Assembly: GCA_964372035.1 (NCBI GenBank)
Contig: CAYJPK010000011.1
Coordinates: forward strand, 1-42,217
Direction of reading: 5' to 3'
Source of the DNA: CAYJPK01 sp964372035
GTDB taxonomy: Bacteria > Desulfobacterota > Desulfovibrionia > Desulfovibrionales > Desulfovibrionaceae
DNA length: 42,217 nt
Shown here: one piece after another, positions 24,455 to 32,257 of the stretch
Numbering within the stretch: the stretch's first letter is position 1
Layout of the letters: every line of letters begins with the position of its first letter
Translations under genes and position numbers: made by a program
The notes under the pieces: generated by a model
What the model saw: only the letters and a program-made list of their open reading frames with translations
The model's database searches: none
What the model was told of the DNA's origin: nothing

Positions 24455-24554
24455 NNNNNNNNNNNNNNNNNNNNNNNNNNNNNNNNNNNNNNNNNNNNNN
24501 NNNNNNNNNNNNNNNNNNNNNNNNNNNNNNNNNNNNNNNNNNNNNNNNNNNNNN
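24455..24554. other. Assembly gap (100 N)
   Basis: Exactly 100 unknown bases inside a tRNA-Lys repeat. The flanks share a 55-base identity, so the gap size is a placeholder and the true gap may be negative (an overlap). Confidence 0.99.
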
Positions 24555-24609
24555 AACCTGCGACTCTCTGCTTAAAAGGCAGATACTCTACCGACTGAGT
24601 TAACGTCCC
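24555..24609 (-). tRNA. tRNA-Lys(UUU), partial, cut by the gap
   Basis: The 5' 55 bases (minus strand) of a tRNA identical to the other copies, including the D arm, the UUU anticodon arm and part of the T arm; the 3' 21 bases would lie in the N run. Either a second gene or the same gene as at 24379-24454 duplicated by scaffolding. Confidence 0.8.
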
Positions 24610-24643
24610 ATAAAAATGAGGTCTTATGTATATAAACTTTAAT

Positions 24644-24668
24644 TAAAAAAGGCACATAGACTGTGCCT
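24644..24668 (-). terminator. Terminator between tRNA-Lys copies
   Basis: On the minus strand AGGCACA (24662-24668) pairs with TGTGCCT (24650-24656) over a five-base loop, followed by six U. It ends the transcript of the tRNA at 24682-24757, so the copies are not simply one tandem transcript. Confidence 0.82.
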
Positions 24669-24681
24669 AAGTAAATTTTAA

Positions 24682-24757
24682 TGGTAGGACGTGCGGGGCT
24701 CGAACCTGCGACTCTCTGCTTAAAAGGCAGATACTCTACCGACTGAGTTAACGTCCC
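24682..24757 (-). tRNA. tRNA-Lys(UUU), complete
   Basis: A complete 76-base tRNA identical to the copy at 24379-24454, with encoded CCA, UUU anticodon and normal arms. It has its own promoter (24772-24800) and terminator (24644-24668), making it a stand-alone unit. Confidence 0.96.
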
Positions 24758-24771
24758 GTGCTTCGAGAATT

Positions 24772-24800
24772 GTTATAGTGTTTTTAGACTTATATGTCAA
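24772..24800 (-). promoter_or_regulatory. Sigma-70-type promoter for tRNA-Lys
   Basis: On the minus strand a consensus -35 TTGACA (24795-24800), a 17-base spacer and a -10 TATAAC (24772-24777), placing the start about seven bases before the mature tRNA 5' end. The cleanest sigma-70 promoter noticed in the window. Confidence 0.88.
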
Positions 24801-24892
24801 GCAAAAAAATCAAAAAAAAATAAATATTGAGCAATAAAATTATTAAATTTAAAATGATTAATTTTTACAAGTGTTTTTAATAAACAATTCTT

Positions 24893-27163
24893 TTAAAATT
24901 CGGTTATGGTCCCGCTTTCAGATTCTATATTTTTTTCTTTGTCCTCAAGATTACCTTTGTTTTCTACGGGAGTATCATTCTTTTCTACACCAGAAGCATC
25001 ATTTTTTGGTTCTGCTATAGGTGATTGAATGCTAGGCGGTTCAACAACAGGTGATTCCGTACGCTCAGGTGCTGGTGAATTTTGTGGTCGAATACATTCG
25101 AGTACAACATACTTGTCACAATCAAGCCATTGTGTGAAGCGAACATGACATTCTTGAGGGTATATTTCTTTTTTTGTTTGCCACTCTTTCCATGTCTTTT
25201 CAGATGTTCCAACAACTAAACGACCTTTTTTATCCATTCTATCTTTTAGCTTTTCCCAGCTATCTATTTCATTTATTTTATTATCCATGTAATATGTATA
25301 GATGCCTGCTTTATTCATGAGTGAAATGGGCTCATAGTCCATCGCAACATACTTTTTCATTACTTCACTACTCTGATATGGACTAAATAAACTATCAAGC
25401 GAAGGAACAAGTATAGCAGAACTAGGCAAGCTTAATGATGATATAAATAAACAGAATACTAGCAAAGCACCGCTTGGACAATTACGTTTTGTTAAGCGTA
25501 AAAGGATAAATGCAAATACTAAGCACAGCAAAGCTAAAATATATAAATCACTAATATTATTTATAATTGATAAGATAAATTCATATTTTGGATTAGCTAA
25601 AAGTTCTGTCACCATATCTGGTAAAATTGGATTTAAAAAAGGAAAAGCATAAGCAATGCCTAGTACAAAAGCCATAATAAGCATTAATACGCTTAGAAGA
25701 GCAAAGAATAAGCTACTACGCTTTTCACTCATTGTTAAAATTGCTTTAGATATTAAAATTGATGCAAAAGGTAGAAGTGGCAATGCATAGATTATTTGCT
25801 TTGCGCTAATTGAACTTAAAATAGCAAAGCCAGTTAAGCATGCAATTATAGCAAATCCAGTTCCGTGATTATCAATTCTAGCTTTGAAAATATTTTTTAG
25901 GGCACTTGGTAATTTGTGCCAAGCCAAAAATGGAATGGTCAGTATCCACGGCAGTAGGGCAAGAGGCATAGTAGCAAAATAATACCACCATGCAGCTTTA
26001 TATTGCCAAGCATCAATAAATTGTTCAAAAGTATAACGACCAAGCATTAATTCAAGATATTCTTTGCCACCATCTTGAAGTGCAATAAGACTGCCATAAA
26101 TAAGTAGTAAAACAAGCATTATTCCGAATGAAATAGCACCATCTCTACTTCCAGCTCTTCTAAAAGTTCCTCGCCATACAAGAAAAACAATAGAGCTTGC
26201 AATAGGAATTAAAATCCCAAGCACACCATTTGTTAAACAAGCTAAAACCGCAAAAATAAAACCAAGAGCTAAATATAGAAAACCGCTTTCCTTTATCCAG
26301 CCACGGTAAAGAAATAACTGACTAAGAATAATTAAACTTGCAAATAGAGAATTTATACTAGTAAACTCACTCACAGCAAAAAAAGAAAACGTTGAAACTA
26401 AAATTAAGCTTGCACCGAAACTTATTTTTCGATTAAAGCCCAGCGAAATAGCTAATAACCATGTAGAGACAACAAGTAAAATCACACTAATTGTAGAGCC
26501 AATGAAAAATAAGTTATCTTTTTCAAAGTATGGGATTTGGTCAACTAAATATAAGAACCAATAGTAAAGAGGGGGATTTTCAGCATATAAATTATTGTTC
26601 AAGTGTAAAATCAACCAGTTACTGCTTTCAATCATAGCATTATATACAGCCGCATGCCTTGCTTGATCAACCCATAAATGGCGCACATCAAGTCCGAGGT
26701 AGCTTTGAGCAGCAACAATTAAAACTGGAAATGCAAAGGCAAGAATAGCTAAGTATGAAAAAATCTTAGAAGCAAATGAGTCTTCTATAATGCTAGCTTT
26801 TACAGCTTTTTCTTCTTCACTTTGTTCTTGATTTTCTTCGTTCTCGTTTTGACTCTCAGTGTTTTGCTCATCACTATTATGCGAGCCATCATCTTGTGAC
26901 TTTTCAGAGTCAACGCTTGAATTTTGATTACTTGCTTCTATTTTATTTTCTTCTTTTGTTTCAGAATCTTTTGACTCTACAACAACAAAGTTAACTTCAC
27001 TTGAATGGCTTTCACCTTGTTTAGCATCACTTTGCTTTTCGGCATTTATATCTGTGTTACTTTGCTCGTTCTTATCTGTATTTTCAGTTTCTTGCGAATT
27101 ATCTTGAAAATTAACTAGTTCTTCTGATTTCTTTTCTTCTTTCTTTTTGCGTTTAAAAAGCAT
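24893..27163 (-). CDS. GT39/ArnT-type membrane glycosyltransferase with long acidic N-terminus
   Basis: A 756-residue polytopic enzyme of the PMT/ArnT superfamily, which moves a sugar from a polyprenyl-phosphate carrier to a lipid or protein on the outer face of the inner membrane. The catalytic region is visible as WVDQARHA (D166) and YAENPPLYYW (E195), matching the DEARYA and EKPPLYYW motifs of ArnT. About a dozen membrane helices span 133-590, and a periplasmic tail closes with a Pro/Glu-rich stretch. The first 130 residues are an unusual hydrophilic region, basic for 12 residues then dominated by Glu, Ser, Asn, Gln and Asp; relatives normally begin at the first helix. It lies 48 bases after the GH13-like lipoprotein gene and probably shares its transcript. 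Acceptor unknown. Confidence 0.85.
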   Translation of the reverse strand: MLFKRKKKEEKKSEELVNFQDNSQETENTDKNEQSNTDINAEKQSDAKQGESHSSEVNFVVVESKDSETKEENKIEASNQNSSVDSEKSQDDGSHNSDEQNTESQNENEENQEQSEEEKAVKASIIEDSFASKIFSYLAILAFAFPVLIVAAQSYLGLDVRHLWVDQARHAAVYNAMIESSNWLILHLNNNLYAENPPLYYWFLYLVDQIPYFEKDNLFFIGSTISVILLVVSTWLLAISLGFNRKISFGASLILVSTFSFFAVSEFTSINSLFASLIILSQLFLYRGWIKESGFLYLALGFIFAVLACLTNGVLGILIPIASSIVFLVWRGTFRRAGSRDGAISFGIMLVLLLIYGSLIALQDGGKEYLELMLGRYTFEQFIDAWQYKAAWWYYFATMPLALLPWILTIPFLAWHKLPSALKNIFKARIDNHGTGFAIIACLTGFAILSSISAKQIIYALPLLPFASILISKAILTMSEKRSSLFFALLSVLMLIMAFVLGIAYAFPFLNPILPDMVTELLANPKYEFILSIINNISDLYILALLCLVFAFILLRLTKRNCPSGALLVFCLFISSLSLPSSAILVPSLDSLFSPYQSSEVMKKYVAMDYEPISLMNKAGIYTYYMDNKINEIDSWEKLKDRMDKKGRLVVGTSEKTWKEWQTKKEIYPQECHVRFTQWLDCDKYVVLECIRPQNSPAPERTESPVVEPPSIQSPIAEPKNDASGVEKNDTPVENKGNLEDKEKNIESESGTITEF

Positions 27164-27211
27164 GAGTTATATCCTTTTATAAAAATAACTGATCTTAATT
27201 TCATATTTAAA

Positions 27212-29227
27212 TTATAATAAAATCCATGAACAAGATAAAGGCGCAAGTTCAATAGTTATAAGTGATCCAGAGCTTGTCACAGTGTTGCGTCCAAGTAAAT
27301 CACGAGCATTAGTATTTCGTTCACTGATGATCTGTTGAACATAATTATCACTAAAATTAGCTATGACAACAATGTTTTGCCCAGAATTTGTCATGATTTT
27401 TGCAGCAATAACACCAGGTACAGTTTTTGGGCGTGAGATTAATTGAGCACTTGAAATATTATAACTTGTGCGAAGCTCACCCAATTTTTTTAATTTTGTG
27501 ACAAAAGAGCTTGCTTTTTTAAGCTCAGAGTCAAAGCTACCATAAAGATTTTTACCACGTGAAAAACCATTTGAAGTAGTTTTTTGGCTTGAATCAATTG
27601 ACCAAGCAGGCAAAATAGATGCACCGTTATATTGTGATATAACTTGGTGTGTTATGCCTTGAAGATCTTGACCACTAACCATCAACATTCCAGGAAAACC
27701 ACCAAGCCACTGCATAAAAAATGTATGAACTCTTTCAATTTTTCGTGCATTTTTTTCCACATCATTTGGTGCTACATTTAAGCGTATAGCAGACATTGCA
27801 GGTGCTGAAGCATATAGTTTACTAGAATTAAATGAAACTTTACTATGCCACTCAGAAGGAATACTCACGTGTCTAATTTGTGGAAGAAGATAAAAATTAA
27901 CTCCTCCATTTTGGCTAACGCTACGATATAAATTTGCAAGTGGAATTTTTTCAGTAATAGCATAATCAATAGCTGAACGTAAATTATTTACATCGCCAGT
28001 AAGAAGAGCGTATTCAGAAGATGGACTTAAAACGCTATCATACGCATAATTAATGCCAGAGTTTATTAGTGGTTTAAGAAATTTGCGTGGTAGAGCGTCT
28101 TTTTCAAGTGTTTTAGCTCCATAACGAGAAATTTCACGTGATAAATAGTTTATGGCTGTCGGTCCAGGTTCAGCAATATTGCTCCAATTTTCACCCTTTA
28201 AGAGTTCAAATTCATTTCCTTGATTTCGGTGTAAGCCAAATAAAGGTTCACTATTAATGCCAATTAAACTACTACCGAGCATATCAACTTGTCTGATTAT
28301 ACTCGCAGATAAAATTCGCCTTGCGCTCGAAGATGGATCATCAAAGTTTAAAACAGGGCGAGTAGCGTCATCATGATAACGATACACCCAACGTCTTAAA
28401 TTACCATCAGTTCCTTTTATTTCACCCGTTGCTGCAAAGCCACCTTTTGAACTTGTCATATTAAGCGCAATGTCACGAGATAAGTCTTGCGGGATAAAAT
28501 CTTTTAGACCTTCAACTTGAGCTACTGTCAATTCCTTTTCATATAAATCTGTTTGCAGTGAACCTTGAATGTATTTAGGTACTTCAGGCAACAAATTCCA
28601 AGCTGTTTTAGGAATTTCAACCATGAACCATACACCAGGATAATCTCCAAAATTTTGAGTTGCTAAGGTAAAATCAGCACCAATGCCAGGATTTGTTGGA
28701 AAAATAGAGCTACCAAGTAAAATATTATTTTGTTTTGCTGCACTCAATAAATTTAAATAATCATCATCATTTCCAACATACTTTGCATGTGCAAAGGAGG
28801 TGACATCATCATAAGGTTCTGCAGCACTAGAATGTTTTGATATAGCTGCTGCATTGTGAGTAGGCGAGAGATACATTCCAGTGATATTTAAGCCTTTTAG
28901 AGTGGCTAAAAAACTGTTGCTCGCAAGGCTTTTAAGTACAGCTCTATGACTTGAAGTAATCAAAGTTTGTGGTTGAATATCTAACCAGACATTACTTGAT
29001 TGGCTAGAAAAAACATTGTTAGCATTAGCTTTCCACGCAATGCTTGAGCCTGAAACAACTTTAGCAAATGCAGCTGAAGTTTTAAGTGCAGATTCGCGTT
29101 CTAGCATGTTCGTATAGCTAGGGTCAGCACGATGCAAAACAGTATTAGGCTGCCTTGGGCTTTTAGCGCAAGCAACTAGCACGCTTAAAATAAAAATTAA
29201 AATACAGTAATTAGTGAGTTTTAGCAT
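27212..29227 (-). CDS. Lipoprotein derived from a GH13 (trehalose-synthase-like) enzyme, catalytic nucleophile missing
   Basis: A 671-residue protein with a lipoprotein signal (lipobox LVAC, lipidated C20). The body resembles alpha-amylase-family trehalose synthases: an early barrel motif (GLNITGMYLSPTHNA), RPVLNFDDP (about 291-298), a late FMQWLGGFPGMLMVSGQD, and a C-terminal beta domain. After LNFDDP, where active enzymes have GFRLDAVP with the nucleophile Asp, this one has LIGINSEP: the Asp is N325 and the conserved Arg is Gly, and no acid/base Glu region is evident. It is probably a non-catalytic carbohydrate-binding or structural lipoprotein. The start is ATG at 29227, one base after the fliM stop; the longer reading frame to 29296 would lie within fliM. 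Confidence 0.8.
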   Translation of the reverse strand: MLKLTNYCILIFILSVLVACAKSPRQPNTVLHRADPSYTNMLERESALKTSAAFAKVVSGSSIAWKANANNVFSSQSSNVWLDIQPQTLITSSHRAVLKSLASNSFLATLKGLNITGMYLSPTHNAAAISKHSSAAEPYDDVTSFAHAKYVGNDDDYLNLLSAAKQNNILLGSSIFPTNPGIGADFTLATQNFGDYPGVWFMVEIPKTAWNLLPEVPKYIQGSLQTDLYEKELTVAQVEGLKDFIPQDLSRDIALNMTSSKGGFAATGEIKGTDGNLRRWVYRYHDDATRPVLNFDDPSSSARRILSASIIRQVDMLGSSLIGINSEPLFGLHRNQGNEFELLKGENWSNIAEPGPTAINYLSREISRYGAKTLEKDALPRKFLKPLINSGINYAYDSVLSPSSEYALLTGDVNNLRSAIDYAITEKIPLANLYRSVSQNGGVNFYLLPQIRHVSIPSEWHSKVSFNSSKLYASAPAMSAIRLNVAPNDVEKNARKIERVHTFFMQWLGGFPGMLMVSGQDLQGITHQVISQYNGASILPAWSIDSSQKTTSNGFSRGKNLYGSFDSELKKASSFVTKLKKLGELRTSYNISSAQLISRPKTVPGVIAAKIMTNSGQNIVVIANFSDNYVQQIISERNTNARDLLGRNTVTSSGSLITIELAPLSCSWILL

Positions 29228-29228
29228 A

Positions 29229-30209
29229 TTATGTGTACTGTGGCTCCTCTTCTTTAACAATCTGGAAAGCCTTGCTTGCTTTAACAGTTCCTGCAATGCC
29301 CCAGTATTTAATTACACCATCAACAGCGCAAGGTAATAAATCCTCAACATCAGTATCAAGTGAAATAATATCGCCAACTTGTAGGCGTAATAATTGGTTA
29401 CTTGTAATTTGTGAACCACCTAATTTAACCTTAAGTTCAACAGGGGTTTCAAATAAACGTTCTTTTAAGCGTCCTACCCATGCATGGTCAATTTCAAGAC
29501 GCTCAGTTTGGAAACTTGCATGGAGTTTTGAACGAATAGGTTCAATTGTTGCGTACGGTAGGCAGATAAGCATTGAACCAATAGAAGAATCAAGCTCTAC
29601 CTCAAAGTTAATTACAACAACAACATCACTTGGCGGAACAATTGCCGCAAATTGTGGATTAATTTCAGAGCGAACAAGCTCAAGCTTAACATCATGCACA
29701 GGTCGCCATGATTCTTCCATATTATCAAGAGCAATTTTAATGATGCGATCAACTACTGCTTGTTCAATACGTGTAAAATCACGCCCTTCGACCTTTGGTT
29801 GTGAACCAGCACCGCCAAATACGTTTTCAACTAAAGCAAAAACTAAGCGAGAGTCAACAACGATAATAGCTGTACCACGCAGAGGATCCATTTTAAAAAT
29901 ATTAATACTAGTTGGTACAGGAAGTGATCGCATAAAGTCACCAAACTTAGTCATATCAATGGATATTGGGTTAAGTTCAACACGTTTACGCACAGTATTT
30001 GTTAAGGCGTTTGTGCATAACCTAGCAAAGCGGTCATTTACAATTTCAAGAACTGGCATACGCCCACGAATAATACGATCTTGGTTTGCAAGGTCAAAGC
30101 TAACAATGCCAGAATCGTCTTGTGGGATATTGGTTTCGCTGTCGATTTCTCCGCCGGAAAGGCCTCGTAGTAGAGCATCTACTTCATCTTGCGCTAAAAT
30201 CTTATTCAT
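29229..30209 (-). CDS. fliM: Flagellar motor switch protein FliM
   Basis: A 326-residue FliM, the C-ring protein that receives phospho-CheY and reverses rotation. The N-terminus NKILAQDEVDALLRGL is the CheY-binding peptide plus linker; the middle domain has the family RIIRGRMPVLEIVNDRFARL and GDFMRSLPVPTSIN segments, and the C-terminal SpoA-like domain includes VELKVKLGGSQIT and LRLQVGDIISLD. It is separated from the other flagellar genes here and drives the run fliM, GH13-like lipoprotein, GT39 on the minus strand. GGGA lies eight bases upstream of the ATG. It is divergent from the RACE gene across 85 bases, where neither a sigma-54 nor a sigma-28 site was found. Confidence 0.95.
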   Translation of the reverse strand: MNKILAQDEVDALLRGLSGGEIDSETNIPQDDSGIVSFDLANQDRIIRGRMPVLEIVNDRFARLCTNALTNTVRKRVELNPISIDMTKFGDFMRSLPVPTSINIFKMDPLRGTAIIVVDSRLVFALVENVFGGAGSQPKVEGRDFTRIEQAVVDRIIKIALDNMEESWRPVHDVKLELVRSEINPQFAAIVPPSDVVVVINFEVELDSSIGSMLICLPYATIEPIRSKLHASFQTERLEIDHAWVGRLKERLFETPVELKVKLGGSQITSNQLLRLQVGDIISLDTDVEDLLPCAVDGVIKYWGIAGTVKASKAFQIVKEEEPQYT

Positions 30210-30294
30210 ATTATAGTCCCATATTCAGGCTGTTTAAGTTGTGTTTGAAATTGATTAACATATTGATTGTTGTGAAAAAAATAATTAAATTGCC

Positions 30295-31884
30295 ATGACA
30301 ATCTATGTTTATAATACTCTTATAAGTGGCGGTGGTCAAGTGAGTTTTCTTTTAAAAAATAAAATTAATGTTTATCAGAATAAAGTTCTTGCATATGAGC
30401 TAGTAGCAGAGCAAGGTGAAAAACTAAGTCATGTGCTTTTTAGTCATGGTATCTTTGGTGTAAAATCTTTATGCGATGGACTTGGAAAATGCGGTAAATG
30501 CCGTGTTATCATTAAAGATTTTGAAAAAATAACTAGTAAAGAAAAAGAAATTTTAAGTGCTAGTGATATTGAAAAAAATGTACGCCTTAGTTGCCAGCAT
30601 TTTGTAGAAAGTAATTTAGATATTTATATTTCAAAAGATGATAGTGAAGATGAAATATTGTATTTCGATAGAGAATTTAATCAGCTTTTTTTAGCTGTAG
30701 ACCTCGGAACTAGTTCAATTTATTGGCAAGTTTTAACCGATAAAAATGAAGTTTTAGCTAAAGGTCATGGTCTTAATGCTCAAGCTGGAGTTGGTGGTGA
30801 TGTCATTTCTCGTTTAGCCTATGCTAATAATTTTAAGGGGCGTCGAGAGTTAAGCCTTGTAATCGTTAGGTATTTAAAGAAAATTATTAGTAATATCAAA
30901 AATAAATATAACAGCGATATAGAATTAATAAGCCTTTGCGCTAATACGGCTATGACTTCGATTTTTCTTGAGCTTGATGTGCAGTCTCTTTGTGCTGCGC
31001 CATATAAAGTTCCAACAAAAGGTAATATAATCGCTGAAATTGAGGGTTTGCCATCAGTTTACATTCCGCCACAATTTGCTCCCTTTGTCGGTGGCGATAT
31101 AAGTGCAGGCTTAGTTTATTTGCAAAGTACCAAACCGAAATACCCATATTTATTTGTTGACATGGGCACAAATGGTGAATGTGTACTAGCTCTTAGTGAA
31201 AGTGAAATTTATATTACAAGTGTTCCACTTGGCCCTGCAATGGAGGGAATTGGACTAAGCTGTGGCTCGATTGCTATGAATGGTAGCATAAACAATTTTT
31301 CATTAAGTCCCTTTGGTTTAAGTTTTACTACAATTAACGGTGCTAAAGCTAAAAATATATGCGCAACAGGAGCAATTAGTCTCTTGTGTGTATTGTTAAA
31401 TGCTGGAATAATTGATGAAAATGCTAGTTTGAATAAGAATATAAATTCTCCGCTTGCCAATAAAATTCTAAAAAATATTGAACAAACTGAAAATGGTTTT
31501 TGCTTAAATATTACTGATGAAATCTACTTTAATGCATTAGATATTGAAGCAATTTTAAATATTAGAGCTAGCCTTAAAACTGCGCTTAACATGCTGTTAG
31601 AACACGCAAATATTTCAAAACAGCAGCTTGCAAATTTAATTATTACAGGAAACTTTGCTGAACATGTTAATGTTCAAAATTTAGAACAACTTGGCTTTAT
31701 TCCTAGCAATATGCAGGTTCAAGTATTGTCTAATACGAGTTTGCAAGGTGCAAGCCTACTAATTAATAAGGACTTGCAAAATCTCGCAGGTGATTTATAT
31801 AATAATAAGCAGGTAATTGATATTGCAAATGATAAAAAATTCATGGATAAATTCATTAATAACATGCAGTTCACAATTTTTTAA
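30295..31884 (+). CDS. Reductive activator of corrinoid enzymes (RACE, ferredoxin plus DUF4445)
   Basis: A 529-residue protein with an N-terminal [2Fe-2S] ferredoxin domain (C60, C66, C69 and C100, spacing CX5CX2CX30C) and a C-terminal ASKHA-type ATP-binding domain (LAVDLGTSSIYW near 131-142, FVDMGTNGECVLAL, TGAISLL). Family members such as RamA and other DUF4445 proteins use ATP to return inactive Co(II)-corrinoid proteins to Co(I). No corrinoid methyltransferase or corrinoid-binding protein is encoded nearby, so its client is elsewhere. The ATG at 30295 has no ribosome site; an in-frame GTG at 30340 with GGCGGTGG upstream would give a shorter N-terminus just before the ferredoxin fold and is a real alternative. 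Confidence 0.87.
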   Translation: MTIYVYNTLISGGGQVSFLLKNKINVYQNKVLAYELVAEQGEKLSHVLFSHGIFGVKSLCDGLGKCGKCRVIIKDFEKITSKEKEILSASDIEKNVRLSCQHFVESNLDIYISKDDSEDEILYFDREFNQLFLAVDLGTSSIYWQVLTDKNEVLAKGHGLNAQAGVGGDVISRLAYANNFKGRRELSLVIVRYLKKIISNIKNKYNSDIELISLCANTAMTSIFLELDVQSLCAAPYKVPTKGNIIAEIEGLPSVYIPPQFAPFVGGDISAGLVYLQSTKPKYPYLFVDMGTNGECVLALSESEIYITSVPLGPAMEGIGLSCGSIAMNGSINNFSLSPFGLSFTTINGAKAKNICATGAISLLCVLLNAGIIDENASLNKNINSPLANKILKNIEQTENGFCLNITDEIYFNALDIEAILNIRASLKTALNMLLEHANISKQQLANLIITGNFAEHVNVQNLEQLGFIPSNMQVQVLSNTSLQGASLLINKDLQNLAGDLYNNKQVIDIANDKKFMDKFINNMQFTIF

Positions 31885-31973
31885 GATTTAGGCTTAATTT
31901 TTTGCTTGCTAATTTTTAAAAAAGGTATTATTAATCTTTTTTAGCTTTGATTTCAAACATAATGAGGATAATC

Positions 31974-32183
31974 ATGAAAAAGAATATTCACCCAAAAGCA
32001 TTTGATGCAAAAATTTCTTGTGCCTGTGGCTTCCAAGCTGAAGCTCTTTCAACAAAAGGCGAAGAAGTAAACGTTGAGATTTGCTCTAACTGTCACCCGT
32101 TTTACACTGGTAAGCAAAGACTTTTAGATAGCGCAGGACGTATTGATCGTTTCCGTAAAAAATACGCTAAGTTTGCTAAGTAA
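31974..32183 (+). CDS. rpmE: 50S ribosomal protein L31
   Basis: A 69-residue L31 of the zinc-binding (C+) type, with CAC near the N-terminus (KISCACGFQ) and CSNC in the middle (EICSNCHPFYTGKQ), the four ligands of the zinc form. The end GRIDRFRKKYAKFAK is standard. The start is ATG 31974 with GAGGA five to nine bases upstream; an upstream in-frame ATG at 31947 adds nine residues not found in the family. It is followed by a strong hairpin and then DUF1385-prfA, an arrangement common in several phyla. Confidence 0.96.
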   Translation: MKKNIHPKAFDAKISCACGFQAEALSTKGEEVNVEICSNCHPFYTGKQRLLDSAGRIDRFRKKYAKFAK

Positions 32184-32200
32184 TTTTAACAAACTATATC

Positions 32201-32246
32201 CTCAAATACCTCCCAGGAGTTTTGCCTAGGGAGGTATTTGAGCTTT
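32201..32246 (+). terminator. Strong hairpin after rpmE
   Basis: A 14-bp perfect stem (32201-32214 with 32229-32242) that continues inward with a bulge. Only a short U-run (CTTTA) follows, and the AAGGA ribosome site of the next gene begins five bases after the stem, so it may attenuate rather than fully terminate. Confidence 0.72.
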
Positions 32247-32257
32247 AAGGACTTGAT

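Noticed and set aside
24379..24757. Clustered tRNA genes as a prophage or island attachment site
   Set aside because: No integrase, no direct-repeat tRNA fragment with foreign genes, and neighbours look like core chromosome; repeats are whole tRNA copies plus an assembly gap.
29233..30216. A 327-codon open frame on the plus strand opposite fliM
   Set aside because: It is the antisense shadow of a clear fliM; its translation is Ser/Arg/Ile-rich with no family resemblance.
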